DNA of 64,000 bases from positions 22,776 through 86,775 of the forward strand of contig JBFWVJ010000008.1 in NCBI GenBank assembly GCA_050246795.1. Direction: 5' to 3'. Made by a program: the position numbers and the translations under genes. This document shows positions 51,106 to 59,001 of this stretch, piece by piece. Position 1 is the stretch's first letter, and each line of letters opens with the position of its first letter. The notes beneath the pieces were generated by a model that saw nothing but the letters and a program-made list of their open reading frames with translations, made no database searches and was not told the origin of the DNA. This DNA comes from JBFWVJ01 sp050246795 (GTDB lineage Bacteria > Patescibacteriota > Gracilibacteria > JAUYGZ01).

Positions 51106-51315
51106 TTAGTCTTCGTCGTCCGGAACAAATGGTTCGAGGTTACCCGAGGCAGCTAAGATGTTTGCTAGTCGGAGAAGAGCTTGACGATAATCTCCATACG
51201 AAGCGTAGTAGGAGTCCTCTACTGCTTCTTTCATCATTGCTATCTCCTTGCGTGAAAGCTGAGCATCGAAAGAGACCTTTACCTTTCGTGGCTTTGCAGA
51301 CTTGGTAGATTTCAT
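51106..51315 (-). CDS. hypothetical protein
   Basis: A 69-aa protein with a basic N-terminus and an acidic C-terminus (EPFVPDDED). Helical. Unknown. Confidence 0.4.
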   Translation of the reverse strand: MKSTKSAKPRKVKVSFDAQLSRKEIAMMKEAVEDSYYASYGDYRQALLRLANILAASGNLEPFVPDDED

Positions 51316-51323
51316 AGGTAAAA

Positions 51324-51611
51324 TTACCTCTTGTTTTCTACCTTGGGAGCCAGATTGTGAAGCTCGATTTCCCTGACATCGTATTCGAGATAAGGGAATC
51401 GACCTGGGAAATTATCTACTAGCTGCTTAGCGGCTTGGAAAAGCTCTACGAACTTCTTTCCGCGAAGTTGAGCTCGCTTAAAGCGTGCTTCTTCTTCAGC
51501 AAAAAGCGATGGACGTGAACAAAGCTTGTCACCGTATACTGGTTTTTGGGTTGACCAACTTGACCAAGTCTCCATTCCCGTCTTTTCCTCTTTGTAAAAT
51601 AAGGTTCTCAT
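51324..51611 (-). CDS. hypothetical protein
   Basis: A 95-aa protein with a helical centre (AEEEARFKRAQLRGKKF). It starts directly before the phosphatase-like gene stop. Unknown. Confidence 0.4.
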   Translation of the reverse strand: MRTLFYKEEKTGMETWSSWSTQKPVYGDKLCSRPSLFAEEEARFKRAQLRGKKFVELFQAAKQLVDNFPGRFPYLEYDVREIELHNLAPKVENKR

Positions 51612-52421
51612 TTACTTCTCCCATCCAAGTTCAACCCGCGTCCTGATTGCAGTAGGCTTCTTTGAGGCCATGAAAACCTCCTTGTAATTAGAAATCTTCT
51701 CTGCTTCCTTAGCGTTCTGAGTTCGACCGAAATACTGTGCTACAGAATTGATGTATTCGTGCTGAGCGACTGATTCGATAGCGCGAGGACAGTGAACTGC
51801 TCGGCAATGAACAAGAGCATCTAGTGCGTCATAGTCTGGAGCATTTGCCAGGAGAAGGCAGACGAACGCCGTACCACTTCGTCCGTGTCCGCCAACACAA
51901 CAGGTCATGACATCCCCGTAAAGCTGCTTGTTAAGCTCATCCCAGAACTGAGGCATGACTGGTGCTGCTGCTCTGTCATCCCAATCAATCTTTAGAATGC
52001 GAGTTTTGGCGAGCTCATGTGCATATGGCTCAAGAATCGCCTTGAGCTCCGGATCTCCTTCCAAGTAAGAATCAGCAGTGCGGTAGTACGTGAGAATATC
52101 ACCACAATCTACTACGAAATGGAAAGAGTCCTTAGTCTTACGTGCTCCTCCCATGTTTGCCACCCACAAGCGGAGATCAAGCCCATCCTTTGGGCGTGGA
52201 AATGTAGCTACTGGCGTGTCCGTTGGTGTATGGGTACAGTAGTCCGCATATGAGTACAACTTTCCTGCGGTTGTGGATTCCTGCTTGACGTCCCCGCCCT
52301 TCCCTTCAACCTTTACGATTGCGGCATTGGACAAGATGTATTTTGTAGTAGTCCCATCTGCCCGCTTGATGGTCCAAGACTTGAGATCTTCTAGCTTAAA
52401 TGGAAATGCTGCTGTAGTCAT
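51612..52421 (-). CDS. tyrosine/dual-specificity phosphatase-like protein
   Basis: A 269-aa protein carrying CCVGGHGRSGTAFV, the Cys-x5-Arg signature of cysteine phosphatases with the following Ser/Thr, at about residue 175. Upstream is a beta-rich region (TTKYILSNAAIVKVEG). It could act on phosphoprotein, phosphoinositide or RNA 5' ends; atypical RNA triphosphatases use this same motif. Substrate unknown. Confidence 0.65.
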   Translation of the reverse strand: MTTAAFPFKLEDLKSWTIKRADGTTTKYILSNAAIVKVEGKGGDVKQESTTAGKLYSYADYCTHTPTDTPVATFPRPKDGLDLRLWVANMGGARKTKDSFHFVVDCGDILTYYRTADSYLEGDPELKAILEPYAHELAKTRILKIDWDDRAAAPVMPQFWDELNKQLYGDVMTCCVGGHGRSGTAFVCLLLANAPDYDALDALVHCRAVHCPRAIESVAQHEYINSVAQYFGRTQNAKEAEKISNYKEVFMASKKPTAIRTRVELGWEK

Positions 52422-52449
52422 TGATAGTTACTCCTGGTATCTATGGATA

Positions 52450-54267
52450 TTAGTGGTTATACTTGGCCAGCTTTGCCATCTTCTCAGCCTCTTCCTTAAG
52501 AGGCTTATCGCGCCAGATGACAATCGGATCATTCTTTCTATACTCCAACTGATACCCATCCTCTCCTTCTACGAGATAGAGATGATTCTTAATCTCGCTT
52601 GTAGTAATGTCACCAAGCTTGGTAACTGGTACGGTGATCTTCTTTGTGTGAGTCTTGAGAAGTTCTGTTGCGACTGAAATCTCTAGTGTCTTTAGTGCCG
52701 GGAAATGAACTAGAGATGCTGACTTTGTGCGTGGAGGGTTTAGATAAGTCTTTCCCCATTCACGGATCTTATTAATAGCTGCTGCAAAGTCAGAGGTTTC
52801 CATCTTCATGTATTCCTTGTAGTAGGTGAAGAAGGCGGAACCTGCTGGGACTACATGGGTAAATGTACCCTTCTGGATCTCCGTATAGAGATCATGGGAG
52901 ATGAACTTATTCAACCACCACCCACCGTTATGTGCCTGATTTACCACAAGGTTCAGAGCCATAACGAGATTAGCCGCTGATTCCTCAGTTGGCTCTGCTG
53001 CGAGATTCTGAACTGCATTAAACAATTCTATCGTAGCGGCACCACAACACGCCCACTTGAGCCCACCGAAAGAACCACTCCATCGACCATAACGGAAGAT
53101 GTTTACGAGCGCATTAGTACGTGCTCGAAGTTCGGTGAGGTTCTTCTTCTCTGCCTTCCCGTAGACTTCTTCTCGTGAATTCTGAGGATTACCACCAAGA
53201 TGGCGGGCTTCTCCCATAAGAGCAGCGGTACCCATCTTGAGAAGAATGGCTGCTGCTACTCCAATCCACTTTGAATTTTCACCGGTCATCTTGGCTGCAT
53301 GGTGAAGAGCTACGAATGCCGCACTTGCAAAGGGCTTCATAGATGCTACATCGCCAAGAGGAAGCTTAACCCTATCGCCAATAACAATGCCCTCAAGCAT
53401 GGACTTCGGGTTAAAGGATTCAGTATTGTTAGTCGGCTCAAGGAAACTTCCAATCTCTGGCTCCTGGCGATCAAACACAATTGGAAGCTTTGAGGCGAAA
53501 GCATGAATGGAGAAGTGATCCGTAATGGTCCCATTCGGATGCCATACGATGACTCCAGGCTGATTTTTATGCGCCTCGATTTCCTGTTCCCAACCAAGAT
53601 CCTGATACTTCTTTGGATCCGCATGGAGAATCTTCTCCACGATTACTGGCTTTGGGATATAGTTACCAGTAATTCCTTCCAGCTTGGGGCCTTCACGAAG
53701 CTGGACATAGATCGGTGTCTTACCAATGGCCTCATAAACTACTTCTACATAGGGCCAAGAATCTTCACCGATCTCAGCACCCTTCAGAGGTCCCTTGTTC
53801 ATGTGCCCACTGGCGAGAGGAATGTTACAGGCCTGAATGCCCGCCGTTGCTCCATCATGTCCAGCACCAACGGTAAGTGATCCTGGGGTCCAGATAGAAC
53901 TGCAGTAAGATGAGATGAATGGGCAGAGAAGAATCTCACCGCCCGGATCATCTGCCAGTACTTCCTTCAGGAGATTACGCAGCTGCTTTTCAGTCTTTAC
54001 GACACGAGAATCAATATATCCGTGACGAGGCTTTGAAGGTGCAGGGCGGGCGAATACGGGATACTCTATACCCTCGTTAATATGCTCTTCCTTCTGAACA
54101 ATACCGATAAGTGTAAGAGGTGAGCCTACTCCATTCTGCAGTATCTCAATCCCCTTCCCCTTTTGGGTGCGGGATTTAACGAATGCTGCGCCACAGGAAC
54201 TGCAAGCATTATACCCATGAAAACCATTCTTAAATCCACAGCTCATGCACAGCTTATAATAAAGCAT
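52450..54267 (-). CDS. large zinc-ribbon protein with ATP-grasp/PEP-utiliser-like features
   Basis: A 605-aa protein. Residues 1-30 hold a zinc ribbon (CMSCGFKNG, CSSCGAAF). Next, VFARPAPSKPRHGYIDSR and SLTVGAGHDGATAGI resemble the ATP-grasp half of PEP-utilising enzymes, and TITDHFSIHAFASKLPIVF resembles their swivelling phosphohistidine domain (a candidate His). The C-terminal half is unassigned. It may transfer phosphate, but the assignment is tentative. Confidence 0.45.
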   Translation of the reverse strand: MLYYKLCMSCGFKNGFHGYNACSSCGAAFVKSRTQKGKGIEILQNGVGSPLTLIGIVQKEEHINEGIEYPVFARPAPSKPRHGYIDSRVVKTEKQLRNLLKEVLADDPGGEILLCPFISSYCSSIWTPGSLTVGAGHDGATAGIQACNIPLASGHMNKGPLKGAEIGEDSWPYVEVVYEAIGKTPIYVQLREGPKLEGITGNYIPKPVIVEKILHADPKKYQDLGWEQEIEAHKNQPGVIVWHPNGTITDHFSIHAFASKLPIVFDRQEPEIGSFLEPTNNTESFNPKSMLEGIVIGDRVKLPLGDVASMKPFASAAFVALHHAAKMTGENSKWIGVAAAILLKMGTAALMGEARHLGGNPQNSREEVYGKAEKKNLTELRARTNALVNIFRYGRWSGSFGGLKWACCGAATIELFNAVQNLAAEPTEESAANLVMALNLVVNQAHNGGWWLNKFISHDLYTEIQKGTFTHVVPAGSAFFTYYKEYMKMETSDFAAAINKIREWGKTYLNPPRTKSASLVHFPALKTLEISVATELLKTHTKKITVPVTKLGDITTSEIKNHLYLVEGEDGYQLEYRKNDPIVIWRDKPLKEEAEKMAKLAKYNH

Positions 54268-54299
54268 CTGATTGTCTCCAAAAAGAGAAGTTTCTAACC

Positions 54300-54500
54300 T
54301 TACTTGTATTCGAGGAAAATTTCCGTGGCTCCAACCAGAGTCTTTGAGATCTGGTAATCTATTGGTAGAACGACAAGCGCAACAGTTTGTCCGCTTTGAT
54401 TTAAGCTTACTCCACTTACTGCTAGGTCATGAAAGTAACTAACATATGGTGGAACATTATCGACAATGATTTCCACCTCTGGATGGTTTTTCTTTTGCAT
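54300..54500 (-). CDS. hypothetical protein
   Basis: A 66-aa beta-rich protein. Its start lies 1 base before the stop of the next gene upstream. No motif seen. Confidence 0.4.
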   Translation of the reverse strand: MQKKNHPEVEIIVDNVPPYVSYFHDLAVSGVSLNQSGQTVALVVLPIDYQISKTLVGATEIFLEYK

Positions 54501-54501
54501 C

Positions 54502-54744
54502 TTACTTCACCGTAGAATAGGTGAACTCAATGCTCTTAATGTCCTCATAAAGCTTTGGGTCGCTGACAGAAATTGCCAGAATATCCCGAGAAACCATAAA
54601 GGTTTGTTCTGCCCCGAATCGTTCAATAGGAGCTGGGTTACCCTTTTCTAGACCCTTGTGACCTAGCTGCACAAATAAAGGAAGACTGCCAATTGTTGTG
54701 CGCTTCGTTGCTGAAATTTCAAACTGTTTCTTCTTGCTCTGCAT
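54502..54744 (-). CDS. hypothetical protein
   Basis: An 80-aa beta-rich protein. ATG 54744 with AGGGAG 6 bases upstream was chosen over a longer frame starting at 54849. Unknown. Confidence 0.45.
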   Translation of the reverse strand: MQSKKKQFEISATKRTTIGSLPLFVQLGHKGLEKGNPAPIERFGAEQTFMVSRDILAISVSDPKLYEDIKSIEFTYSTVK

Positions 54745-54919
54745 TGAATTCTCCCTGAAGTTCTTCCAACAATCGGATATGAGAGTTAACATCGTACTGG
54801 TCAAGGGATGGCTTTCTCTGTCCAGTGGCGTGTTCTCTGTGTGATCCATAGTTGGCCATTCCCAAAAGTGTTGGGGTCTTAGTCAAAAGATGGTGCATGG
54901 AATGTGAACCAGACTTCAT
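54719..54919 (-). CDS. hypothetical protein
   Basis: A 66-aa protein with GGAGG 6 bases before ATG 54919. Overlaps the genes on both sides. Sequence contains GSHREHATGQRKPSLDQYD; unrecognised. Confidence 0.4.
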   Translation of the reverse strand: MKSGSHSMHHLLTKTPTLLGMANYGSHREHATGQRKPSLDQYDVNSHIRLLEELQGEFNAEQEETV

Positions 54920-55142
54920 TTATGCCCTCCAGCATAGGAAAGTTATTTCGGTCTTTTTCCGTGATGCGGCGGTAGAAGACCAACTCTCCGTCACCGTTAG
55001 AGGTAATACCATTCACTGCTGAAGAATCTCCCTCACCACTAAGAACTGCATAAGCTACCGAAAATAGCCAAGGAGGGATTTCTGCCGTGACCTCAATACC
55101 ACTCACGTTTCGTGGAGGACCTGGAATTTCCATAACTATCAC
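54879..55142 (-). CDS. hypothetical protein
   Basis: An 87-aa protein with FSVAYAVLSGEGDSSAVNG, mostly beta. Starts with GTG 55142 overlapping the upstream stop (GTGA), or ATG 55133. Unknown. Confidence 0.4.
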   Translation of the reverse strand: MIVMEIPGPPRNVSGIEVTAEIPPWLFSVAYAVLSGEGDSSAVNGITSNGDGELVFYRRITEKDRNNFPMLEGINEVWFTFHAPSFD

Positions 55143-55573
55143 CGAACAATTCCGTCCTTCTTAATTGCTGAATGGTAAACGGTTACCATAAAGCCTGCAT
55201 TCGAGAGTTCATCCGCAACAAGTTCGGCTACTGCTGGAGAAATCCACTTACCATGGAAATCCTTGAAAGAAAAAGAAAGCCATGTTGAAGGTGCAGCCTG
55301 ACCATCCTTCTTATGACGGATAAGATCTTCCGCCAGCATTCGACATTCCTTAATGAGAATGGGAACCCTGTGATCTTGGCCCACCCAGTCACGAACTTCA
55401 GGATCAATTCCTGAACTCTTGGTGAGAAACTGTTTCTGTCCTAGTGGATCCCTGAAAGAAGAAACATCGAACTCAAACTGTCCGACGATATTCCGCGAAC
55501 CATTGGATGCATATGAGTAGATTCCTACATTGGGCTTGATGGCAGAATCTTCAAGTGAAGTAATACGCGGCAT
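55139..55573 (-). CDS. RapZ C-terminal-domain-like protein
   Basis: A 144-aa protein. GQFEFDVSSFRDPLGQ, SGIDPEVRDWV and ISPAVAELVADELSNAGFMV follow the order of the RapZ C-terminal domain (FDVR.L.DP, SGID..VRDWV, SVA.AE.L...L). In bacteria that domain binds small RNAs. The usual GxxGG loop is altered here (SFSFKDFHGKWI). RNA binding is inferred. Confidence 0.45.
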   Translation of the reverse strand: MPRITSLEDSAIKPNVGIYSYASNGSRNIVGQFEFDVSSFRDPLGQKQFLTKSSGIDPEVRDWVGQDHRVPILIKECRMLAEDLIRHKKDGQAAPSTWLSFSFKDFHGKWISPAVAELVADELSNAGFMVTVYHSAIKKDGIVR

Positions 55574-55588
55574 AAAATCCTTTCTCGG

Positions 55589-56074
55589 TTAAAAGATTCC
55601 TGACTTCAAGCACTCAAGGTGCTTTCGGAGAATTTCGAGTTCCTTGCTGGGATGATAGTCCTTTGGGTTTTCGTCAAAGTACTTAAGGATTTTCTCCGCA
55701 GCAGTTTTGCGACCACCACCATTCATGACCTCGTGCCAGAGCTGCTCTGGAATCCAGAGGACTGGAACGCCCAGCCATGCAGCGGCTTGTTCAATGTGCT
55801 CGACGAAGTGTGATGCGTTCCAGGCAGTTTTTCCCGAAGCTGAGTATGAAGAAATTCCGCAGCCTCGCTGATCAGGAAGAACAACCAACTTCAGCTTTTG
55901 GTTTACTGTGCCGCCTACTCGGTAGACACGACGCACTCGGCCCCGAATTACTGCAGTAGTAAACCACTTGAGGGTTTCCCCATAGAAAGAATCCGGGCCA
56001 CGCATGGCAGCGAAGATGTCCCAACGGGCCTTATCAGAAAGTTCATTCCATCGTTCAGTAGTTAGAGTTGACAT
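55589..56074 (-). CDS. conserved phage protein (RGPDS family)
   Basis: A 161-aa protein with DKARWDIFAAMRGPDSFYGE, related to the one at 50,541. The C-terminus is helical. Possibly a duplication within the genome. Function unknown. Confidence 0.5.
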   Translation of the reverse strand: MSTLTTERWNELSDKARWDIFAAMRGPDSFYGETLKWFTTAVIRGRVRRVYRVGGTVNQKLKLVVLPDQRGCGISSYSASGKTAWNASHFVEHIEQAAAWLGVPVLWIPEQLWHEVMNGGGRKTAAEKILKYFDENPKDYHPSKELEILRKHLECLKSGIF

Positions 56075-56078
56075 TGAT

Positions 56079-56204
56079 TTACTTCTCGCTCCTCTTCTTC
56101 ATCATTGCGTCTGCGATTTGATAACACCACTCAGCGGCCTTAATAGGACTATAAAATGCATCATCCTGAAATTCTTAGTCTGTATGCCCCACAACTGTTA
56201 TCAT
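56079..56204 (-). pseudogene. small gene with in-frame TAA
   Basis: From ATG 56204 (AGG 8 bases upstream) the frame reads MITVVGHTD, then TAA at 56175-56177, then EFQDDAFYSPIKAAEWCY to QIADAMMKKRSEK and a final TAA. The second part looks like a common phage small protein. Intact except for this stop; 42 codons in total. Confidence 0.4.
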
Positions 56205-56219
56205 CAATAGAGCCTACAG

Positions 56220-56621
56220 CTAAATCCAACATAGGCTCTTCTTAAGAATCTCCTTTAGGTCGTTATAGGTGAGAAGTTCCAGTGCTTCATCAGGAAACAC
56301 CCACTTCTGGTAACGGAAATCTTCCTCAGCGTAACCCTCGTAGAATTCTTCCCGAACTTTGCGAATGGCCACTCCAGTCCACCATTCGATGACAACAGTT
56401 TCCTTATCCATCTCATAGGCAGTGAGGCCAACCTTAGTTAGAGGTGTTGCTACGATGCCGCATTCTTCAAGAGCTTCTCGCTTTGCAGTTTCCTCAGGAG
56501 TCTCATCCTTCTCAATATGGCCCTTTGGAAAAACCCATTCGTCCTTACGTCCAAACGGAGTGGTGAGAAGAACCTGACCAGCAAGATTAAAGATTACAAG
56601 ACCTGCACGATTTGGGGTCAT
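56220..56621 (-). CDS. NUDIX hydrolase
   Basis: A 133-aa NUDIX enzyme. The box GHIEKDETPEETAKREALEE followed by CGI fits GX5EX7REUXEEXGU. It hydrolyses a nucleoside diphosphate linked to another group. Nearby macro-domain and RNA ligase genes make ADP-ribose or capped-RNA substrates plausible, but not shown. Confidence 0.88.
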   Translation of the reverse strand: MTPNRAGLVIFNLAGQVLLTTPFGRKDEWVFPKGHIEKDETPEETAKREALEECGIVATPLTKVGLTAYEMDKETVVIEWWTGVAIRKVREEFYEGYAEEDFRYQKWVFPDEALELLTYNDLKEILKKSLCWI

Positions 56622-56743
56622 TCGATATCCTCCAGCAACTGAGTCTTCTTGTGTTTAGGTTTCTTCTTGGTTTTGAGTTGGTGAGCGCCACCTGTCTGAC
56701 GTGGCAGTGGAACACGAGGCAGCTTTGGTTTCTTTTTCTTCAT
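56618..56743 (-). CDS. tiny basic protein
   Basis: A 41-aa protein very rich in Lys with LPRVPLPRQTGGAHQLKTK; the PRQTGGAH pattern recurs in phages. Its TGA overlaps the NUDIX ATG (ATGA). Unknown role. Confidence 0.55.
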   Translation of the reverse strand: MKKKKPKLPRVPLPRQTGGAHQLKTKKKPKHKKTQLLEDIE

Positions 56744-56762
56744 TATCTAAGCCTAAAGGTTA

Positions 56763-56849
56763 CTAACGTAACCAGTGTGCTAACAGTATTCCAAGTCCGG
56801 TTCCTAATCCTACAGCAAGGTCCCACATGAAGTCTTTGAGAGTGAACAT
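56763..56849 (-). CDS. tiny membrane peptide
   Basis: A 28-aa peptide, MFTLKDFMWDLAVGLGTGLG and then a hydrophobic end, one predicted helix. AAGAAAAG precedes it. Could be a toxin-like or regulatory peptide; uncertain. Confidence 0.4.
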   Translation of the reverse strand: MFTLKDFMWDLAVGLGTGLGILLAHWLR

Positions 56850-56855
56850 CTTTTC

Positions 56856-57143
56856 TTAAAGACCACCCTTCATCAAGATTTTCCGCACCTTCACAGGAAA
56901 ATCAAAGATGTTCCACTGTTGGGTGGCTCGGCACTTTGGGTACCCGGAGCAGCCCCAGAAGAGGCCATTCTTTCCTTTGCGTAGGACCATGACTCCATTG
57001 CCGACTGCGCAGGGTTCTTCCCAATAGCAATATCGGTGATAACCAAAGCCCTTGTTATAACCAAATCTAGTTCTCCCTACACATTTTTCAGTCTTTCCAA
57101 GAAGCGCATGTCCTAGCTTGGCAAGAGTCACATAGTTGTTCAT
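56856..57143 (-). CDS. topoisomerase-type zinc-ribbon protein
   Basis: A 95-aa protein. GNGVMVLRKGKNGLFWGCSG with YPKCRATQQ is the C4 zinc-ribbon seen at the end of type IA topoisomerases; a second cysteine pair (CVGRTR, YCYWEEPC) is upstream. It likely binds single-stranded DNA or RNA. The 127-base gap after it toward 57271 shows no clear gene. Confidence 0.7.
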   Translation of the reverse strand: MNNYVTLAKLGHALLGKTEKCVGRTRFGYNKGFGYHRYCYWEEPCAVGNGVMVLRKGKNGLFWGCSGYPKCRATQQWNIFDFPVKVRKILMKGGL

Positions 57144-57270
57144 TCTTCTTTCTCACCTTCAACCACTAACTTAGCTTCTACTCTAATTGCCTTAAACCGA
57201 TCACCATTCAACTATTGTGTGGAAACTGCCACTCCGCAAAGTCCTCTTATGGGTATTGCCCTCACAATGT

Positions 57271-57981
57271 TTAGGCTAGATTTTCTGGATCAATAAACTC
57301 ATCGTCAGATGCAATAATCCCTTCCAGCACCTTGAAGTCGAACGATTTCTCCTTGAGGTACATGGTACCAAGAGCAGACTCTACCCTCACCACTACACCC
57401 TCGCGGATTTGCTGAGCATTGAGGGTTGAGGGACCAGAAACATAACGTTCCAGAAGCTGCTGGAAAGACTGCTGCCAGAGCTTTTTCTCAGTGCCGTCCT
57501 CTACATGAAGCACATCTTCCCGCCACTTCAGTAGATCAGGAGTCAGCGGACCAGCGAGTTCAGGTACATGTGCTAGACCGAGTTCCTTACAGCGCTGCTT
57601 CACCTGAGGCCATGAGAGATCAACACCATGACCGTCTTCATTGACCTGCATTATCTTGTAAACGTAGAGACGGTGTTCTCCGACTGGGCAGCCGTAGGTG
57701 TAATGGATAGTATTTCCGTATTGCTTCTCGACTTCCGGGAGAGTCTTCTTGTCCACACCATGCGGTGGCATGATAGAAGTTGAATCGTTCACCCAACCCA
57801 CGATCTCGAAGTAGATGACTTCACCCTTGCGGAGTTCAAGATTCTTGGTGACGTTATATCGGAATTCATCAGTGCCATACCAGCTAGCACGGGCATCTGA
57901 CTTTTCGAGGATCACATTTTTGCTGCCATTGAGGTGCTTCCACACAGGAGCGGTGAGTGGTAGGCCAAGAAGCTTCCGCAA
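57271..57981 (-). CDS. RNA ligase (N-terminus incomplete)
   Basis: A 236-aa protein with nucleotidyltransferase motifs of RNA ligases: GEVIYFEIVGWV (motif III-like), REGVVVRVES (motif IV) and YLKEKSFDFKVLEG (motif V). The adenylated-Lys motif I (KxDG/KxxG) is not in this frame. The start is TTG 57981. Upstream the same frame is open as far as TGA 58063-58065 and includes KCKGCS, possibly a motif I remnant, so the 5' end may be lost or recoded. It may repair cleaved RNA near the Ro60/Y RNA genes. Confidence 0.65.
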   Translation of the reverse strand: MRKLLGLPLTAPVWKHLNGSKNVILEKSDARASWYGTDEFRYNVTKNLELRKGEVIYFEIVGWVNDSTSIMPPHGVDKKTLPEVEKQYGNTIHYTYGCPVGEHRLYVYKIMQVNEDGHGVDLSWPQVKQRCKELGLAHVPELAGPLTPDLLKWREDVLHVEDGTEKKLWQQSFQQLLERYVSGPSTLNAQQIREGVVVRVESALGTMYLKEKSFDFKVLEGIIASDDEFIDPENLA

Positions 57982-58057
57982 CCACCCAAACCTCAGCTCC
58001 TGTTCGTCTACAATATGGGCAAATCTACCCCTCCACGTACAGGAGCAACCTTTGCAT

Positions 58058-58513
58058 TTAGGTCAGCATGGAACGTTCATTCAATTGATTTGGGGCAAGG
58101 ATCGGACGAACATCTTCCCACTTCAAGTGACCATTGCCGCAGCCGGGGCGAGGAAGGGCAACCTTTGATCCTCTCCAGTACCTATGTTGATCATCAACCA
58201 TCAGTGTAAGTTCCTCAGCCGACCGTCGAATGAGATCAGCATCAGCCTTCTCATACCAGTTATGTTTTACAGGAAAGCTTAGTAGTGCAGGATCCATTAC
58301 TAAAGCATTCCCCATGAACAGAATGTGAACATGGTTGCCGTGATTTTTAATGAGACTTCCAAGAATCTTGTCAAGATTTTGGTGACGCTGCTTCGCCTCA
58401 AAGGCACACCCACGCCCCATCACACACGACCCATCCTTCTTGACAGTACCGTTGGTGGTAATCACCCGAACGTCAGCAGGATAAGTCCACAAGTCTCCGA
58501 AGACTTCGATCAT
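58058..58513 (-). CDS. macro-domain protein
   Basis: A 151-aa protein with FGDLWTYPADVRVITTNGTV, VMGRGCAFEAKQRH and LPRPGCGNGHLKWEDVRPIL: the Asp, glycine-rich and phosphate-binding loops of macro domains. Such proteins bind or remove ADP-ribose from proteins or nucleic acid ends. It lies between RNA ligase and the Y-RNA-like array. Confidence 0.85.
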   Translation of the reverse strand: MIEVFGDLWTYPADVRVITTNGTVKKDGSCVMGRGCAFEAKQRHQNLDKILGSLIKNHGNHVHILFMGNALVMDPALLSFPVKHNWYEKADADLIRRSAEELTLMVDDQHRYWRGSKVALPRPGCGNGHLKWEDVRPILAPNQLNERSMLT

Positions 58514-58533
58514 CTTCTTCTCCGTGAAATGTT

Positions 58534-58602
58534 GACAAGAACAAGTTAGTGAGCAGGGAGATGATCAGTAATAGTGATAACCCTACTCTAGCGGCTCTTG
58601 TC
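58534..58602 (-). ncRNA. Y-RNA-like RNA 1
   Basis: Read on the - strand. P1 is GACAAGA/TCTTGTC (7 bp), then CCG, P2 GAGTAGGG/CCCTGCTC (8 bp with one G-T), TTATC opening a 22-base apical loop, and AACTTGT before P1 closes; 69 nt in all. The sequence order and spacing match Ro60-binding Y RNAs. Sits 21 bases upstream of the macro-domain gene. Confidence 0.82.
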
Positions 58603-58618
58603 TTTTTATGAATAGTTG

Positions 58619-58683
58619 AGGTGAACAAGTTTGTTGGCGAGGGATGTCATTATGCAAGATAACCCTCGTCAGTCGGCTCACCT
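58619..58683 (-). ncRNA. Y-RNA-like RNA 2
   Basis: - strand. P1 AGGTGA/TCACCT, CCGACT linker, P2 CGAGGG/CCCTCG, TTATC, 19-base loop, then AAACTTGT. The pair GAGGG + TTATC and ACTTG match the Ro-binding Y RNA consensus closely. Confidence 0.82.
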
Positions 58684-58698
58684 TCAAGTGTGAGATGT

Positions 58699-58836
58699 TT
58701 CTGTAACAAGTTTATGCTGTAGGGTCTTAGGCGGTTGCTCTACCTCTGAGCTACACTTAATGTAATCAATATTAAATGGTGAGAATCGAACTCACGACAG
58801 ACTGTGTTAGATAATCCTACTGCAGCGGCTACAGAA
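58699..58836 (-). ncRNA. Y-RNA-like RNA 3 with tRNA-like module (YrlA type)
   Basis: 138 nt, - strand. P1 TTCTGTA/TACAGAA, CCGCT, P2 around GTAGG/CCTAC, TTATC, AACTTG: same scaffold as the neighbours. The apical loop holds a tRNA-like module: T-arm GTGAG-TTCGATT-CTCAC, acceptor CATTTAA pairing with TTAAGTG across an 11-base linker, and D-arm GCTC-AGAGGTA-GAGC. The 3' half of the tRNA comes before the 5' half, as in bacterial YrlA RNAs. Confidence 0.85.
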
Positions 58837-58845
58837 TTGAGATGA

Positions 58846-58914
58846 GAGGAAAACAAATGGTCGTCGCTGGGAGAAATCGTATGAAAGAATAACCCAGTGT
58901 CTGTAGCTTTCCTC
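58846..58914 (-). ncRNA. Y-RNA-like RNA 4
   Basis: - strand. P1 GAGGAAA/TTTCCTC, linker GCTACAG (the CCG is degenerate), P2 CACTGGG/CCCAGCG (one mismatch), TTATT, loop, then CATTTG. The ATTTG variant also occurs in animal Y4. Slightly diverged member of the array. Confidence 0.72.
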
Positions 58915-58923
58915 TTTAAAGTT

Positions 58924-58989
58924 GACAAGAACAAATTTCGTAGCCAGCAGATTAGCTCCAAGGATAACGCTGACATAGCGGCTCTTGTC
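58924..58989 (-). ncRNA. Y-RNA-like RNA 5
   Basis: - strand. P1 GACAAGA/TCTTGTC, identical to RNA 1; CCGCTAT, P2 GTCAGCG/TGCTGGC (7 bp with G-T pairs), TTATC, loop, AAATTTGT. Shared P1 with RNA 1 suggests a duplication with a changed P2. Confidence 0.8.
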
Positions 58990-59001
58990 GGAAACGAATA
59001 G

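Noticed and set aside
57144..57270. Small genes in the gap after the RNA ligase
   Set aside because: All three frames are interrupted by stops within about 25 codons and none has a start with a ribosome site.
58690..58760. A conventional tRNA using AAGTGT and the ACACTT at 58,685
   Set aside because: It would lack a T-arm; the acceptor pairing with CATTTAA in the same RNA is better placed beside a proper T-arm.
58699..58836. Ordinary tRNA gene
   Set aside because: T-arm comes before the D-arm, and no anticodon stem can form after the D-arm. The arms fit a YrlA-type module instead.
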